Both the position numbers and the translations under genes were made by a program. Positions 49,943 through 59,337 of a DNA stretch of 64,000 nt are shown one piece after another. Position 1 is the first letter of the stretch, and every line of letters begins with the position of its first letter. Under the pieces are notes generated by a model, which ran no database searches, was not told where the DNA came from, and saw only the letters and a list, made by a program, of their open reading frames with translations. The stretch is taken from contig CBFHND010000011.1 in assembly GCA_965657085.1 (NCBI GenBank), forward strand, positions 1-64,000, given 5' to 3'. This DNA is from CBFHND01 sp965657085. GTDB taxonomy: Bacteria > Pseudomonadota > Alphaproteobacteria > Rhodobacterales > Rhodobacteraceae.

Positions 49943-52423
49943 ATGGGTCTGGTGTTTCAGTGGTTGCTGCGGATCGCAGCGGGGCTGATCGTGCTGGCCG
50001 TGGTGGCTGTGCTGATGGTCTATTACCTCGCGTCCCGGTCATTGCCGCAATACGACGCAACGCTGACGGTGGGCGGGATCGCGGCAGAGGTCGAGATCGT
50101 GCGGGACAATGCCAATGTGCCCCACATCCTTGCGACCGAGGACACGGATGCGTTTTTCGCGCTGGGGTTCGTGCATGCGCAGGACCGCCTGTGGCAGATG
50201 ATGACCCTGCGCCGCACCGCACAGGGGCGACTGTCGGAAGTCTTTGGCACCGCAACCGTGGACGTGGACAGTTTCGTGCGCAGGCTCGATATCTTCCGGC
50301 TGGCCGTTGCCTCGGTCGAGGTGCAGGACGACCGCACCAAGGCCGCACTCAAGGCCTACGCCGAAGGGGTGAATGCCCGCATCACCCAGATCAACGCCGA
50401 CGCTTTGGGCCGGGGTGCGCCAGAACTATTCGTGTTCAACACACCGCTTGCGCCGTGGCAGCCCGCGGATTCCATCGCCATTGCCAAGCTGATGGCACTG
50501 CAGCTTTCGGGTCATGCAGACGCGGAAATCCTGCGTGCGCGCCTGTCGCTGGCCCTGCCCGACGCGGATCGTTTGCTGGACATCCTGCCGGACGCACCGG
50601 GCGCAGGCCTGGCCGCCTTGCCGGAATACGCCGCCTTGATGCCGGGCGCGGGCGATTTGCCCCGTCTGGCGCACACAAAGCCGCGCGCAGTGCATCCGCT
50701 GTCGCCCTTCCGGCCCCGCGGTTTTGCCGGGGCGTCCAATGCATGGGCCGCCGCCCCTGCCCGTTCGGCCTCGGGCGGTACGTTGTTGGCCAACGACCCG
50801 CACCTTGGCTTTACCGCACCCGGCATCTGGTATCTTGCGCGCATGGACCTTTCCAACGGCGGGGTGATCGGGGCCACGATCCCCGGCATGCCATCCATCC
50901 TGACCGGGCGCTCGGACGCGCTTGGCTGGGGTCTGACCACCGCTTACGTGGATGATCAGGATATCTTCATGGAAGAGTTGAACCCGGACAATGCCGAACA
51001 ATATCGCACGCCTGCAGGCTGGAAGAATTTCGAAAGCCGTGCCTCCATCCTGACGATCAAGGATGCCGATCCCATCACCCTCACGCTACGTTGGACCGAC
51101 AATGGTCCGGTGCTGCCCGGCAGCTTCAAGGACCTGCGCAGCATCACACCGCCGGGGCATGTGGCGGCCCTGTCGTGGACAGTGCTCAGCCCCAGTGACA
51201 CATCTCTGAGTGCGGCCATCGGCATGATGTACGCCCGCAACGTGGCCGAAGCCATTGCTGCATCCGAGGCCTATGTGGCCCCGGCCCAGAACATCACCCT
51301 GGCGGACCGGCAGACCATCGCGCTCAAGACCATCGGAGTGATCCCCCGCCGCGACGTCGATCACCAGAGCCAGGGGCGCATGCCCAGCCTCGGTGCGCGG
51401 CCCGAGAATCGCTGGCAGGGGCGGATGCCCTACGCCTCGAACCCCGGCTTCGTGTCACCGCTGGGCGGGGTCCTTGGCAACACCAACAACAAGACCGTGG
51501 ACCGCCCCTTTCCCAACCACGTCAGTTTCGAATGGGGCGACACCCAGCGGGTGCAGCGGTGGCAGCGGCTGATGCAGGCGCGGCAGGTGCACACGCGCGA
51601 CAGCTTTGTCGAGGCGCAGCTTGATACCGTATCGCCCACCGCACGGGCGCTTTTGCCGCTGATCGGGGCGGAGTTGTGGTTCACCGGCGAGGCAGCCCCC
51701 GAAGGAACGCCCGAACGCCAGCGCCAACGGGCGTTGACCCTGCTGGCCAATTGGTCGGGTGAAATGAACGAGCATCTGCCCGAACCGCTGATCTATGCCG
51801 CGTGGCTGCGCGCCTTGCAGGAGCGGTTGGTGCGCGACGAGTTGGGGCCACTGGCCGATGAATTGACGCATGTGGAGCCATTGTTCATCGAGCGGGTGTT
51901 CCGCGACGTGGACGGCGCCAGCATCTGGTGCGATGTGCTGCAAAGCGCGCCGGTGGAAAGCTGTCCCGACATGGCGCGGCTGGCGCTGGACGATGCGCTG
52001 GTCTGGATTGCAGAGACCTGGGGCACGCAGCTCGAAAGCCTGCGCTGGGGCGATGCGCATCAGGCCACACATGACCACCAGGTGCTGGGGGACGTGCCGG
52101 TGCTGCGCTATTTCGTGAACATCCGCCAAAGCACATCCGGCGGCGACAACACCCTGCAACGCGGCCTGACACGTGGGGGTCCGGGTGGAGATGCGTTTGA
52201 AAGCGTGCATGGCGCGGGCTACCGGGGGGTCTATGATTTCGCCGACCCCGACAGTTCGGTTTTCGTGGCCTCGACGGGGCAATCGGGGCATTTCCTGTCG
52301 CGCCACTACGACGATCTGGCGCAGCTTTGGCGACGCGGTGAATATGTGCCGATGTCGCTTGATGTGGGCCTCGCACGGGCCGCGGCCGTGGGGGTGACGG
52401 TGCTGCGCCCCGACGCGCCGTGA
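49943..52423 (+). CDS. Penicillin acylase family Ntn hydrolase
   Basis: The 826-residue precursor has an N-terminal hydrophobic segment (LLRIAAGLIVLAVVAVLMVYYLA) for export or anchoring. The alpha-subunit signature is VPHILATEDTDAFFALGFVHAQDRLWQM. The autoprocessing site is at S265 in GFAGASNAW, which becomes the beta-chain N-terminal nucleophile. Conserved GFTAPGIWYL, NNKTVDRPFPNHV and YDDLAQLW segments follow. Substrates in this family include penicillins and N-acyl-homoserine lactones; which applies is unknown. GGAG lies 8 bases before ATG 49943. Confidence 0.92.
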   Translation: MGLVFQWLLRIAAGLIVLAVVAVLMVYYLASRSLPQYDATLTVGGIAAEVEIVRDNANVPHILATEDTDAFFALGFVHAQDRLWQMMTLRRTAQGRLSEVFGTATVDVDSFVRRLDIFRLAVASVEVQDDRTKAALKAYAEGVNARITQINADALGRGAPELFVFNTPLAPWQPADSIAIAKLMALQLSGHADAEILRARLSLALPDADRLLDILPDAPGAGLAALPEYAALMPGAGDLPRLAHTKPRAVHPLSPFRPRGFAGASNAWAAAPARSASGGTLLANDPHLGFTAPGIWYLARMDLSNGGVIGATIPGMPSILTGRSDALGWGLTTAYVDDQDIFMEELNPDNAEQYRTPAGWKNFESRASILTIKDADPITLTLRWTDNGPVLPGSFKDLRSITPPGHVAALSWTVLSPSDTSLSAAIGMMYARNVAEAIAASEAYVAPAQNITLADRQTIALKTIGVIPRRDVDHQSQGRMPSLGARPENRWQGRMPYASNPGFVSPLGGVLGNTNNKTVDRPFPNHVSFEWGDTQRVQRWQRLMQARQVHTRDSFVEAQLDTVSPTARALLPLIGAELWFTGEAAPEGTPERQRQRALTLLANWSGEMNEHLPEPLIYAAWLRALQERLVRDELGPLADELTHVEPLFIERVFRDVDGASIWCDVLQSAPVESCPDMARLALDDALVWIAETWGTQLESLRWGDAHQATHDHQVLGDVPVLRYFVNIRQSTSGGDNTLQRGLTRGGPGGDAFESVHGAGYRGVYDFADPDSSVFVASTGQSGHFLSRHYDDLAQLWRRGEYVPMSLDVGLARAAAVGVTVLRPDAP

Positions 52424-52499
52424 GGGACGCGGGGGCTGGTGGCCCACAGGACCACCTTACAGGTAAGGCGGTGCCTTGCGCCGCCCCCTGTTGCGGATC

Positions 52500-53042
52500 A
52501 TGACCACCATCGCCTTCAACAAACCCTTTGGCGTGTTGCCCCAGTTCACCGACCGGGGCACCGACACCGCGCGCCCCACGCTGTCGGCCTTCATCGACCT
52601 GCCCGGCGTTTACCCCGCCGGGCGTCTGGACCGCGACAGTGAGGGGCTGATGATCCTGACCGACGATGGCGCGCTACAGGCCCGTATCGCGCATCCGAAG
52701 TACAAAAAGCCCAAAACCTACCTCGTGCAGGTCGAAGGTGATCCGCAAGCGGATCACTTACAGGCCCTGCGCGACGGCGTGACCCTGAAGGATGGCCCCA
52801 CCCGCCCGGCACAAGCGCGGGTCGTGGCCCAACCCGATTGGCTCTGGCCGCGCGATCCGCCCGTGCGCTTTCGCAAGACGGTGCCAGATGCCTGGCTCGA
52901 AATCACCCTGACCGAAGGCCGCAACCGGCAGGTGCGCCGCATGACCGCCCATGTGGGCCTGCCCACGTTGCGTCTGATCCGCTGGTCGGTTGGGGACTGG
53001 GCCCTGGACGGTCTGGCACCGGGGACGTGGCGCAGGGTGTAA
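52500..53042 (+). CDS. rluE: 23S rRNA pseudouridine synthase, RluE-like
   Basis: The 180-residue RsuA-family enzyme has FNKPFGVLPQFT, the catalytic Asp motif GRLDRDSEGLMILTDDG, KTYLVQVEG and the closing EGRNRQVRRMTAHVGLPTLRLIR. There is no S4 domain, as in RluE, which modifies 23S rRNA position 2457 in E. coli. ATG 52500 begins the family N-terminus; the upstream eight codons are not supported. It converges on hflX. Confidence 0.92.
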   Translation: MTTIAFNKPFGVLPQFTDRGTDTARPTLSAFIDLPGVYPAGRLDRDSEGLMILTDDGALQARIAHPKYKKPKTYLVQVEGDPQADHLQALRDGVTLKDGPTRPAQARVVAQPDWLWPRDPPVRFRKTVPDAWLEITLTEGRNRQVRRMTAHVGLPTLRLIRWSVGDWALDGLAPGTWRRV

Positions 53043-53066
53043 GGCCTTTCACGGAATAGGCGTACC

Positions 53067-54365
53067 TTAGAGCGCTTGGTACGTCGCCCGCTGTCGCGCG
53101 GTCCAGCGCACGGTGACGTCGAACCCGTCTTCGGTCTGGGCCTCGTCCTCGACCACACCTTCGTCGAAAAGCCACGCGCGCTGACGGCCCTGGGCAAAGC
53201 CAAGGTGTAGGGTTTCCGTTGTCGCGGTGCCCTGCAGGGCTTCGGTGATGGCGGTTTGAAACGTGTCGATGCCTTCGCCTGACAACGCGGACATGGCAAT
53301 CACCGTGTCATCCCGTGCAGCGCGCGCGCGGGCGGCATCGGCGTCCGCCTGCGGCAGAAGATCCAGCTTGTTCCAGATTTCGAACTGCTTGCGGTCATCG
53401 TCCACGCCCAGGGACGCAAGGATGTCGCGCACGTCCGCGGCCTGTTCCTCGGTCTCGGGATGCGAGATGTCGCGCACGTGGCAGATGATATCGGCGGCCA
53501 GCACTTCCTCGAGCGTGGCGCGGAAGGCCGCGACCAGTTCCGTGGGCAGATCAGAGATGAAGCCCACGGTGTCGGACAGGATCACCTCCGGCCCCTCGGG
53601 CAGTTCCAGCCGTCGCATCGTCGGGTCAAGCGTGGCAAAGAGCATGTCCTTGGCCATGACCTCGGCCCCGGTCAGCCGGTTGAAGAGCGTGGATTTGCCC
53701 GCGTTGGTATAGCCCACAAGGGCCACGATCGGATAAGGCACCTTGGCGCGCGCCGCACGGTGCAGGCCACGGGTTTTGACCACCTTTTCCAACTGCCTTC
53801 GCAGGCGCACCAACTGCTGATCAATGGCGCGGCGGTCTGCCTCGATCTGGGTCTCACCGGGGCCACCCACAAAGCCCAGGCCACCCCGCTGACGCTCAAG
53901 GTGGGTCCAGGCGCGCACCAGCCGCGTGCGCTGGTAGCTGAGCGCGGCCATTTCAACCTGAAGCACACCTTCGCGGGTGGCCGCGCGGTCGCTGAAAATC
54001 TCGAGGATCAGGCCGGTGCGGTCCAGCAGTTTGACGCCCCATGCCTTTTCAAGGTTGCGCTGTTGCACAGGGCTGACCGGGCCATCGATTAGAACAAGCT
54101 CGACCTCGCTGGCCGCGAGCCGCGCCTTGATCTCGTCGATCTTGCCGGACCCGAACAACATGCCGGGATGCACCCGCGCCAGCGGCACAACCTCTTGCCC
54201 CACGACCTCCAGATCGGGCAAGGCCACCGCCAGCGCCACGGCCTCGTCCAATGCCATGTCGGCATCACGGCGGTCACGGTCGGACTTTATGTCAGGATGC
54301 AAAACCCACGCACGGGTTATGCGTGGGCCATCGGTGTTGTCGATCTGGAATTGAGCTTTGCTCAA
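53067..54365 (-). CDS. hflX: Ribosome-associated GTPase HflX
   Basis: The 432-residue GTPase splits or rescues stalled ribosomes. The N-terminal HflX domain (MLFGSGKIDEIKARL) is followed by GGPGETQIEADRRAI, the G1 loop GYTNAGKSTLFNRLTG, G3 DTVGFISDLP and G4 NKLDLL. The start is TTG 54365, whose bases overlap the hfq stop (TTGA), as expected for the conserved hfq-hflX pair. Confidence 0.96.
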   Translation of the reverse strand: MSKAQFQIDNTDGPRITRAWVLHPDIKSDRDRRDADMALDEAVALAVALPDLEVVGQEVVPLARVHPGMLFGSGKIDEIKARLAASEVELVLIDGPVSPVQQRNLEKAWGVKLLDRTGLILEIFSDRAATREGVLQVEMAALSYQRTRLVRAWTHLERQRGGLGFVGGPGETQIEADRRAIDQQLVRLRRQLEKVVKTRGLHRAARAKVPYPIVALVGYTNAGKSTLFNRLTGAEVMAKDMLFATLDPTMRRLELPEGPEVILSDTVGFISDLPTELVAAFRATLEEVLAADIICHVRDISHPETEEQAADVRDILASLGVDDDRKQFEIWNKLDLLPQADADAARARAARDDTVIAMSALSGEGIDTFQTAITEALQGTATTETLHLGFAQGRQRAWLFDEGVVEDEAQTEDGFDVTVRWTARQRATYQAL

Positions 54366-54601
54366 TTGGCGTCTTCGCCCTCATAGAGGCTGATCGGCTG
54401 GCTGGGCATGATGGTCGAGATGGCATGCTTGTACACCAGCTGGCTTTGACCATCGCGGCGCAGCAGAACGCAGAAGTTGTCGAACCATGTGATCACGCCT
54501 TGCAGCTTCACACCGTTGATCAGGAAAATGGTCACGGGCACTTTGGTTTTGCGCACGTGGTTCAAAAATGCGTCTTGCAAATTCTGTCTGTCCGAAGCCA
54601 T
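54362..54601 (-). CDS. hfq: RNA chaperone Hfq
   Basis: This 79-residue Sm-like protein forms the hexamer that binds sRNAs and mRNAs. Sm1 is visible as VTIFLINGVKLQGVITWFDNFCVLLRR and Sm2 as QLVYKHAISTIMP; the N-terminal QNLQDAFLN gives the proximal-face residues. The C-terminus is short, as usual in alphaproteobacteria. It is coupled to hflX downstream and separated from trkH by a terminator, so its promoter should be in 54602-54696. Confidence 0.98.
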   Translation of the reverse strand: MASDRQNLQDAFLNHVRKTKVPVTIFLINGVKLQGVITWFDNFCVLLRRDGQSQLVYKHAISTIMPSQPISLYEGEDAN

Positions 54602-54696
54602 GTCGGTGTCGCCTTTGTTCTTATGCTGTCAGCTTGCGGATCAAGCCATCCCTCTTGTGCGCGAGTATGGGCTGGGTTTTTGAGAGATTCCACCCC

Positions 54697-54717
54697 AAAA
54701 AACAGTCCGTTACGGAC
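54697..54717 (-). terminator. Intrinsic terminator of the trkA-trkH unit
   Basis: On the minus strand GTCCG-TAA-CGGAC is followed by TG and six T residues. It starts 18 bases after the trkH stop and separates trkA-trkH from hfq-hflX. Confidence 0.7.
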
Positions 54718-54734
54718 CTACCTCCGCAGGGGTA

Positions 54735-56267
54735 TTATCCGCGCCACAAATCAGGCGTCAGAAGGGCAATAATCGCCAGTGTTTCCAGCCGCCCAAGTAC
54801 CATTGCAGCGGCAAAAACCGACTTGGCCCATGGGCCAAGTTCAATCACCTGGATGGGCGCATCCGCAGCCCAGTTCAGCAAGGGCCCGGTGGTCGACATC
54901 GCCGCCACCGCCATGGTCAGCGCATCCTCGAACGCCACGCCCAGAAACGCCAGCAGGATCGTCACGCCAGCAAGGCTGAGCGCGAAGAGCATGAAGAACA
55001 CCCATGCGATAAAGGCCCCGTCCTTTTGCAGCCGCCGCCCCAGCGTCCCTGCCCCGCTGACCGAAGAGGGATGCACCAGACGCTCCATCTCGCGCAGGCC
55101 GTTCTGGTAAAGCGCAAAGACCCGCAAAAGCTTGACGCCGCCCGCAGTGGTGGCAACCCCACCCCCGATCATCGCCAAACCCATCAGGATAAGGCCCGGC
55201 GTGGCCAGACCCGACCAGTCCTGCGCGCTTTGCCACGAAGCGCTGGCAAAGCCCGTGGTGCTGAGAAAGGACAAAACGGTAAAGATACCGCCCCAGAGCG
55301 CGCGCGCGGCCTCTTGCAGGCTGTCTTGGGCATCCACGTCATAGGCGCCCAGCCAATGCCGCCCGAACAGGATCAATGGCACCAGCACCACCAAGGCCAC
55401 GCCAATGCGGAATTCCGGGTCTTGCCGCAGACCGCCACTTTGCGAGGTCACGGTGTCTGTCGAGAAAGTCAGCCGCGACAGCGCGAACAGCATGAAAAGG
55501 GCCATCACCGCCTCGCCGGTCACCCCGGCACCCGCGCCTTCCATGCTGCCAAGCGGCGAAATTCCGGAGGTCGCCATCACCGACATCGCATGGCACAGCC
55601 CCACAAGCGATCTTTCGCCACCCACGATCAAAAGCACCCACAAAAGCAGCGTCAGCCCGGTGTAGATCGGCACCAGCGCTGCCGTCACCCGCATCAGCCG
55701 CGCGCGCCCTTCGGGCTGGCGCAAGCGCGTCTGCCGCGCCTCGTGACGCCCCGGTTCGGCCCGTGCCGTCACCTCGAACCCACCCAGGTTCAAGGGCGCC
55801 AGAATGGCCGAGGCCGCGATCCACATCAGCAAGCCGCCCATCCACCCCACCTGCGCGCGCCAGAGATGCAAGGGGCCGTTCAAGCGCTCGGGATCAAATA
55901 GTGCCGCACCGGTGGTGGTCACGGCGCTGACCATCTCGATATAGGCATTCAGGAACGATGTGGTGCGCAGTCCCTCGTAAAACGGAATGGCCAGAAAGAT
56001 GGGCAGGAACACGAAAGCGGCAAAAAGGCTCATCAAGGGGCCAAGCGTGCCATGCCCCGGCGACCGGCCCGCATGGGCCAGCGCGATCATCACGAAAATG
56101 ATGACCCCCAGCAGCCCGCTATAAAGAAACGCGCGCCCCGTCACCAATTCGCGCACAACGCCCGCGTAGATCGCAGGCACCAGCATCGACGCCGCTGCGA
56201 ACCCGAAAATCAGCAGGAACAGCGGCAGCTGCAACACCCTATCCTGCAAATCCAGTGAGCGTGCCAT
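54735..56267 (-). CDS. trkH: Trk potassium uptake membrane subunit TrkH
   Basis: The 510-residue K+ channel-like subunit has the four selectivity-filter loops expected for TrkH: SAVTTTGAALF, SVMATSGISPLG, SFLSTTGFASAS and AAMSTTGPLLNW. About ten hydrophobic segments surround them. TrkH works with the TrkA gating subunit encoded immediately upstream; the trkA stop and trkH start are one base apart. Confidence 0.96.
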   Translation of the reverse strand: MARSLDLQDRVLQLPLFLLIFGFAAASMLVPAIYAGVVRELVTGRAFLYSGLLGVIIFVMIALAHAGRSPGHGTLGPLMSLFAAFVFLPIFLAIPFYEGLRTTSFLNAYIEMVSAVTTTGAALFDPERLNGPLHLWRAQVGWMGGLLMWIAASAILAPLNLGGFEVTARAEPGRHEARQTRLRQPEGRARLMRVTAALVPIYTGLTLLLWVLLIVGGERSLVGLCHAMSVMATSGISPLGSMEGAGAGVTGEAVMALFMLFALSRLTFSTDTVTSQSGGLRQDPEFRIGVALVVLVPLILFGRHWLGAYDVDAQDSLQEAARALWGGIFTVLSFLSTTGFASASWQSAQDWSGLATPGLILMGLAMIGGGVATTAGGVKLLRVFALYQNGLREMERLVHPSSVSGAGTLGRRLQKDGAFIAWVFFMLFALSLAGVTILLAFLGVAFEDALTMAVAAMSTTGPLLNWAADAPIQVIELGPWAKSVFAAAMVLGRLETLAIIALLTPDLWRG

Positions 56268-56268
56268 A

Positions 56269-57645
56269 TCAGAAGAAGTCGATGGACACTTGCATCAGCC
56301 GCTCGACCTCGGGCACGTCCTCGGCCAGGCTGAAGATGGCGATCACATCGCCTTCGTCGATGCGGGTCTGACCCGCGGGGCGGATGACCTCGCCGCCCTT
56401 GCGCACGGCCCCCACCAACACCCCTTCGGGAAAGTCGATCTCGCCGATCTTCTTGCCCGCCAGTGGCGATGTGCTGAGCACTTCGGCCTCGATCACCTCG
56501 GCCTCGGCATCGCCGATGGAATAGACCGCGCGCACCCGCCCGTGACGGATATGGCGCAGGATCGAACTCACGGTGGTCGCACGCGGGTTGATGTAGGCGT
56601 CGATGCCCAAGGGGCCCATCATCGGCACCAGCGTCGGATCATTGATCAGCGCAATGGCATAGGGGCAGCCTTCGGACTTGGCGCGCACGGCGGCGAGCAT
56701 GTTGGTCTTGTCGTCATCGGTCACGGCCAGCATCGCATCGGCCCGCGACACGCCTGCCTCGGCCAGCAGGGCAACGTCCAGCCCATCGCCGTTCAGAACG
56801 ATCGTGCGCTCCAGCGCTTCGGCGGCACGTTCGGCGCACTTTCGGCTTTTCTCGATGATCTTGGCGCGCACGCGGGTCGCGCGGCTTTCCAGTTCTTCGG
56901 CCACCGCAAGGCCCACGTTGCCGCCCCCCACCAGCACAACGCGCTCCTGCTTGGCCAGTTTCTTGCCAAAGACCTCCATGGTGCGCGGGATGTCGTCGAC
57001 ATGGGTAAAGACATAGCAATCGTCGCCCACGAACAGCTGATCCTTGGCCTCGGGCGAAAACAACGTGCCATCGCGGCGCACGCCCACGACCACGGCGCGC
57101 AGGGTCGAAAAAAGGTCGGTCAACTGCCGCAAGGGCGTGTTCACCACAGGGCATTCTTCCTCGATGGTGATCCCCATCAGCTGCGCGCGGCCGTCCATGA
57201 ACTGTTCGGTGTCAAAGGCGGCCGTGGCGCTGAGCCGTTGCAGGGCGGCGGCGGCCACCTCGCGTTCGGGGCTGATGACCACGTCGATGGGCATGTGATC
57301 GCGGCGGTAGAGATCGCTGTAGATCGCATCGAGGTAGGATTGGCTGCGCAACCGCGCGATCTTGCGATTGATGCCAAATACCGAATGGGCCACCTGACAG
57401 GTGACCATGTTGACCTCGTCGGAATGGGTGGCGGCGATGACCATGTCGGCGTCGCGCGCGCCCGCACGGTCCAGAATGTTGGGATAACTGGCAAATCCGG
57501 CCACGCCCTGCACATCCAGCGTGTCGGTGGCCCGGCGCACAAGATCCGCGTCACTGTCCACAACCGTCACGTCATTGCGCTCTCCTGACAGATGGCGCGC
57601 GATCTGCCATCCCACCTGTCCTGCACCGCAGATTATGACCTTCAT
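56269..57645 (-). CDS. trkA: Trk system potassium uptake regulatory protein TrkA
   Basis: The 458-residue cytoplasmic protein has two RCK nucleotide-binding repeats: IICGAGQVGWQIARHL at the N-terminus and VLVGGGNVGLAVAEEL in the second half. Each is followed by a TrkA-C domain (for example GKKIGEIDFPEGVLVGAVRKGGE). It binds NAD(H)/ATP and gates TrkH. In many alphaproteobacteria trkA follows ntrX; here two other genes lie between them. Confidence 0.97.
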   Translation of the reverse strand: MKVIICGAGQVGWQIARHLSGERNDVTVVDSDADLVRRATDTLDVQGVAGFASYPNILDRAGARDADMVIAATHSDEVNMVTCQVAHSVFGINRKIARLRSQSYLDAIYSDLYRRDHMPIDVVISPEREVAAAALQRLSATAAFDTEQFMDGRAQLMGITIEEECPVVNTPLRQLTDLFSTLRAVVVGVRRDGTLFSPEAKDQLFVGDDCYVFTHVDDIPRTMEVFGKKLAKQERVVLVGGGNVGLAVAEELESRATRVRAKIIEKSRKCAERAAEALERTIVLNGDGLDVALLAEAGVSRADAMLAVTDDDKTNMLAAVRAKSEGCPYAIALINDPTLVPMMGPLGIDAYINPRATTVSSILRHIRHGRVRAVYSIGDAEAEVIEAEVLSTSPLAGKKIGEIDFPEGVLVGAVRKGGEVIRPAGQTRIDEGDVIAIFSLAEDVPEVERLMQVSIDFF

Positions 57646-57751
57646 CGGCTCTTGCCCCTTGGCGCCTTTGTCCGAGACACTTGCATGACAGATGGCCCTT
57701 TTAGGGTCAATTCAATTGTAAAGGCTGCGAATTTGCGCCACTCTTTGAGGT

Positions 57752-58222
57752 ATGAAACCTCTGCTGCTCTTCATGGCCATGACCACGGTGCTTGCGGGCT
57801 GCCTGCCACTCTCGATCTACTACCGCGAGGGGGCGCAAGTGTCGCTGATGCAGCGCGAAACCCTGGCCTGCGAGGTGCGCGCACTGCGCGATGCGCCCGT
57901 CGCCAACCAGATCCGCCGTACGCCACCCCGCTTTGTGCCGTCCCGCCGCATCTGCGACGGCGCCGGCAATTGCACCACGCGACCAGGATACTACGTACCG
58001 GGCGAGGTCTATACCGTCGACGTCAACGCGGGCCTGCGCCAACGCATCGAAGCGCAGTGCATGGCCGACAAAGGTTTTGTGCCCGCAAAAATCCCCGCCT
58101 GCCCGCCCGGCGTGGCCAAAGCTGCCGTGCCCGCACGCACTGCGGTCCTGCCCCGATTGTCCGAGAATTCCTGCGTCATTCGCAATCAGGACGGCAGCTT
58201 CCAGATCGTCACCCGCCAGTAA
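57752..58222 (+). CDS. Small putative lipoprotein, unknown function
   Basis: The 156-residue protein has a lipoprotein signal (MKPLLLFMAMTTVLAGC, lipobox LAGC). The mature region is rich in Arg/Pro/Cys, with a CDGAGNCTTRPGYYVPG loop and CMADKGFVP, resembling the repeated cysteine pattern of small roseobacter surface lipoproteins. I do not recognise a named family. It is divergent from trkA and precedes the NTF2-like gene by nine bases, so the two may be cotranscribed. Confidence 0.72.
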   Translation: MKPLLLFMAMTTVLAGCLPLSIYYREGAQVSLMQRETLACEVRALRDAPVANQIRRTPPRFVPSRRICDGAGNCTTRPGYYVPGEVYTVDVNAGLRQRIEAQCMADKGFVPAKIPACPPGVAKAAVPARTAVLPRLSENSCVIRNQDGSFQIVTRQ

Positions 58223-58231
58223 AGCAAAGCC

Positions 58232-59239
58232 ATGACAGACCTCTCCCACGCCAAGGCCGTGGTGCGCCGCCACTATGCCGCGCTTGCCGCCGCCACGCCC
58301 GACACCGTAAAGGACGCGCTGGCCGCCACCATGGCCCCGGGCGCCCTGTGGCGCGGCATGCACCCCTTTCACGAACAGACCGGACCGGGGGCTGTGGCGC
58401 AAACCTTCTGGCAACCCCTGCTGCGTGCGCTCAGCAAAGTGCAAAGGCGCGAGGACATCTTCTTTGCGGGGCAAAACAGTGTGGGCGATGGTCTCTGGAC
58501 CGCATCCATGGGCCACCTGATGGGCCTGCACGACGCGCCCTTTCTGGGCATCCCGCCCACGGGCAAGATGGCGATGCTGCGCTACGCCGAGTTCAACCGT
58601 GTGGAAGGGGACCAAATCACCGAAACGGCCCTCTTCGTGGATCTTTTGCACTTTATGGCGCAGGCGGGCGTACACCCCCTGCCCCCGCAGACCGGCGCAC
58701 AGATGATCCAGCCCGGACCAATGACCCACGATGGCCTGCTGATGGACGATCAGAACCCAAAAGAGGGCGCAAAAACCCTCGCCCTTATCAATTCGATGAT
58801 CGGCGCCATTGACCACGCCAACGCCGCTGCCAAACCCCTGACCCCTCGGGAAGAACTGGCCCAGGACTGGCACGATGACATGATCTGGTGGGGCCCCACC
58901 GGCATCGGCGCGACGTACACCATCGACCGCTATATCGCCCAGCACCAGCGCCCCTTTCGCACCCAGACAGCAGACCGCGAATTCTATGGCCACATCTGCC
59001 GCATGGCCGAAGGCTCCTATGGCGGGTTCTTTGGCTGGCCGAACCTCTCCATCGTGCCCACCGGCAACTATATGGGCCTGCCCGCCACCCACAAACGCGC
59101 ACCGATGCGCGTCGTGGACATCTACCGCCGCGACGGCGACAAGCTGGCGGAAAACTGGATCTTCATCGACATCCTGCATTTCCTCAATGAACAGGGCCTC
59201 GACGTGCTGGCGCGCCTTGACGAACTGGCGGTCAAGTAA
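58232..59239 (+). CDS. Tandem NTF2/SnoaL-like domain protein
   Basis: The 335-residue protein has two successive SnoaL-like halves. Half one (1-150) has VVRRHYAALAAATP, MGHLMGLHDAPFLGIPPTGKMAMLRYAEFNRVEGDQITE. Half two (about 190-330) has WHDDMIWWGPTGIGATYTIDRYIAQHQRPFR and YMGLPATHKRAPMRVVDIYRRDGDKLAENWIFIDILHF. The fold serves as a small-molecule-binding cone in ester cyclases and isomerases; no substrate can be named. It ends in structured repeat copy B. Confidence 0.82.
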   Translation: MTDLSHAKAVVRRHYAALAAATPDTVKDALAATMAPGALWRGMHPFHEQTGPGAVAQTFWQPLLRALSKVQRREDIFFAGQNSVGDGLWTASMGHLMGLHDAPFLGIPPTGKMAMLRYAEFNRVEGDQITETALFVDLLHFMAQAGVHPLPPQTGAQMIQPGPMTHDGLLMDDQNPKEGAKTLALINSMIGAIDHANAAAKPLTPREELAQDWHDDMIWWGPTGIGATYTIDRYIAQHQRPFRTQTADREFYGHICRMAEGSYGGFFGWPNLSIVPTGNYMGLPATHKRAPMRVVDIYRRDGDKLAENWIFIDILHFLNEQGLDVLARLDELAVK

Positions 59240-59240
59240 C

Positions 59241-59337
59241 CTTCTTTCTTTGGGTCAAAATACTTCGGGGGAGTCCGAAGGACGGGGGCAGAGCCCCCTG
59301 AAAATCGCGTGAGCTGAGCGGCAGAGCCGATCAGCTC
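59241..59337. repeat. Structured dispersed repeat, copy B (three hairpins)
   Basis: It shares CTTTGGGTC-AAATACTTCGGGGG and GGGGGC-AGA-GCCCCC-TGAAAATCGCGT with copy A at 10234. The first hairpin is GTCC-GAA-GGAC instead of ATCGC-GCGAT, and the third is GAGCTGA...TCAGCTC, covering the ntrX stop. The helices are kept while their sequences differ. It lies between convergent genes, like copy A. Confidence 0.7.
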
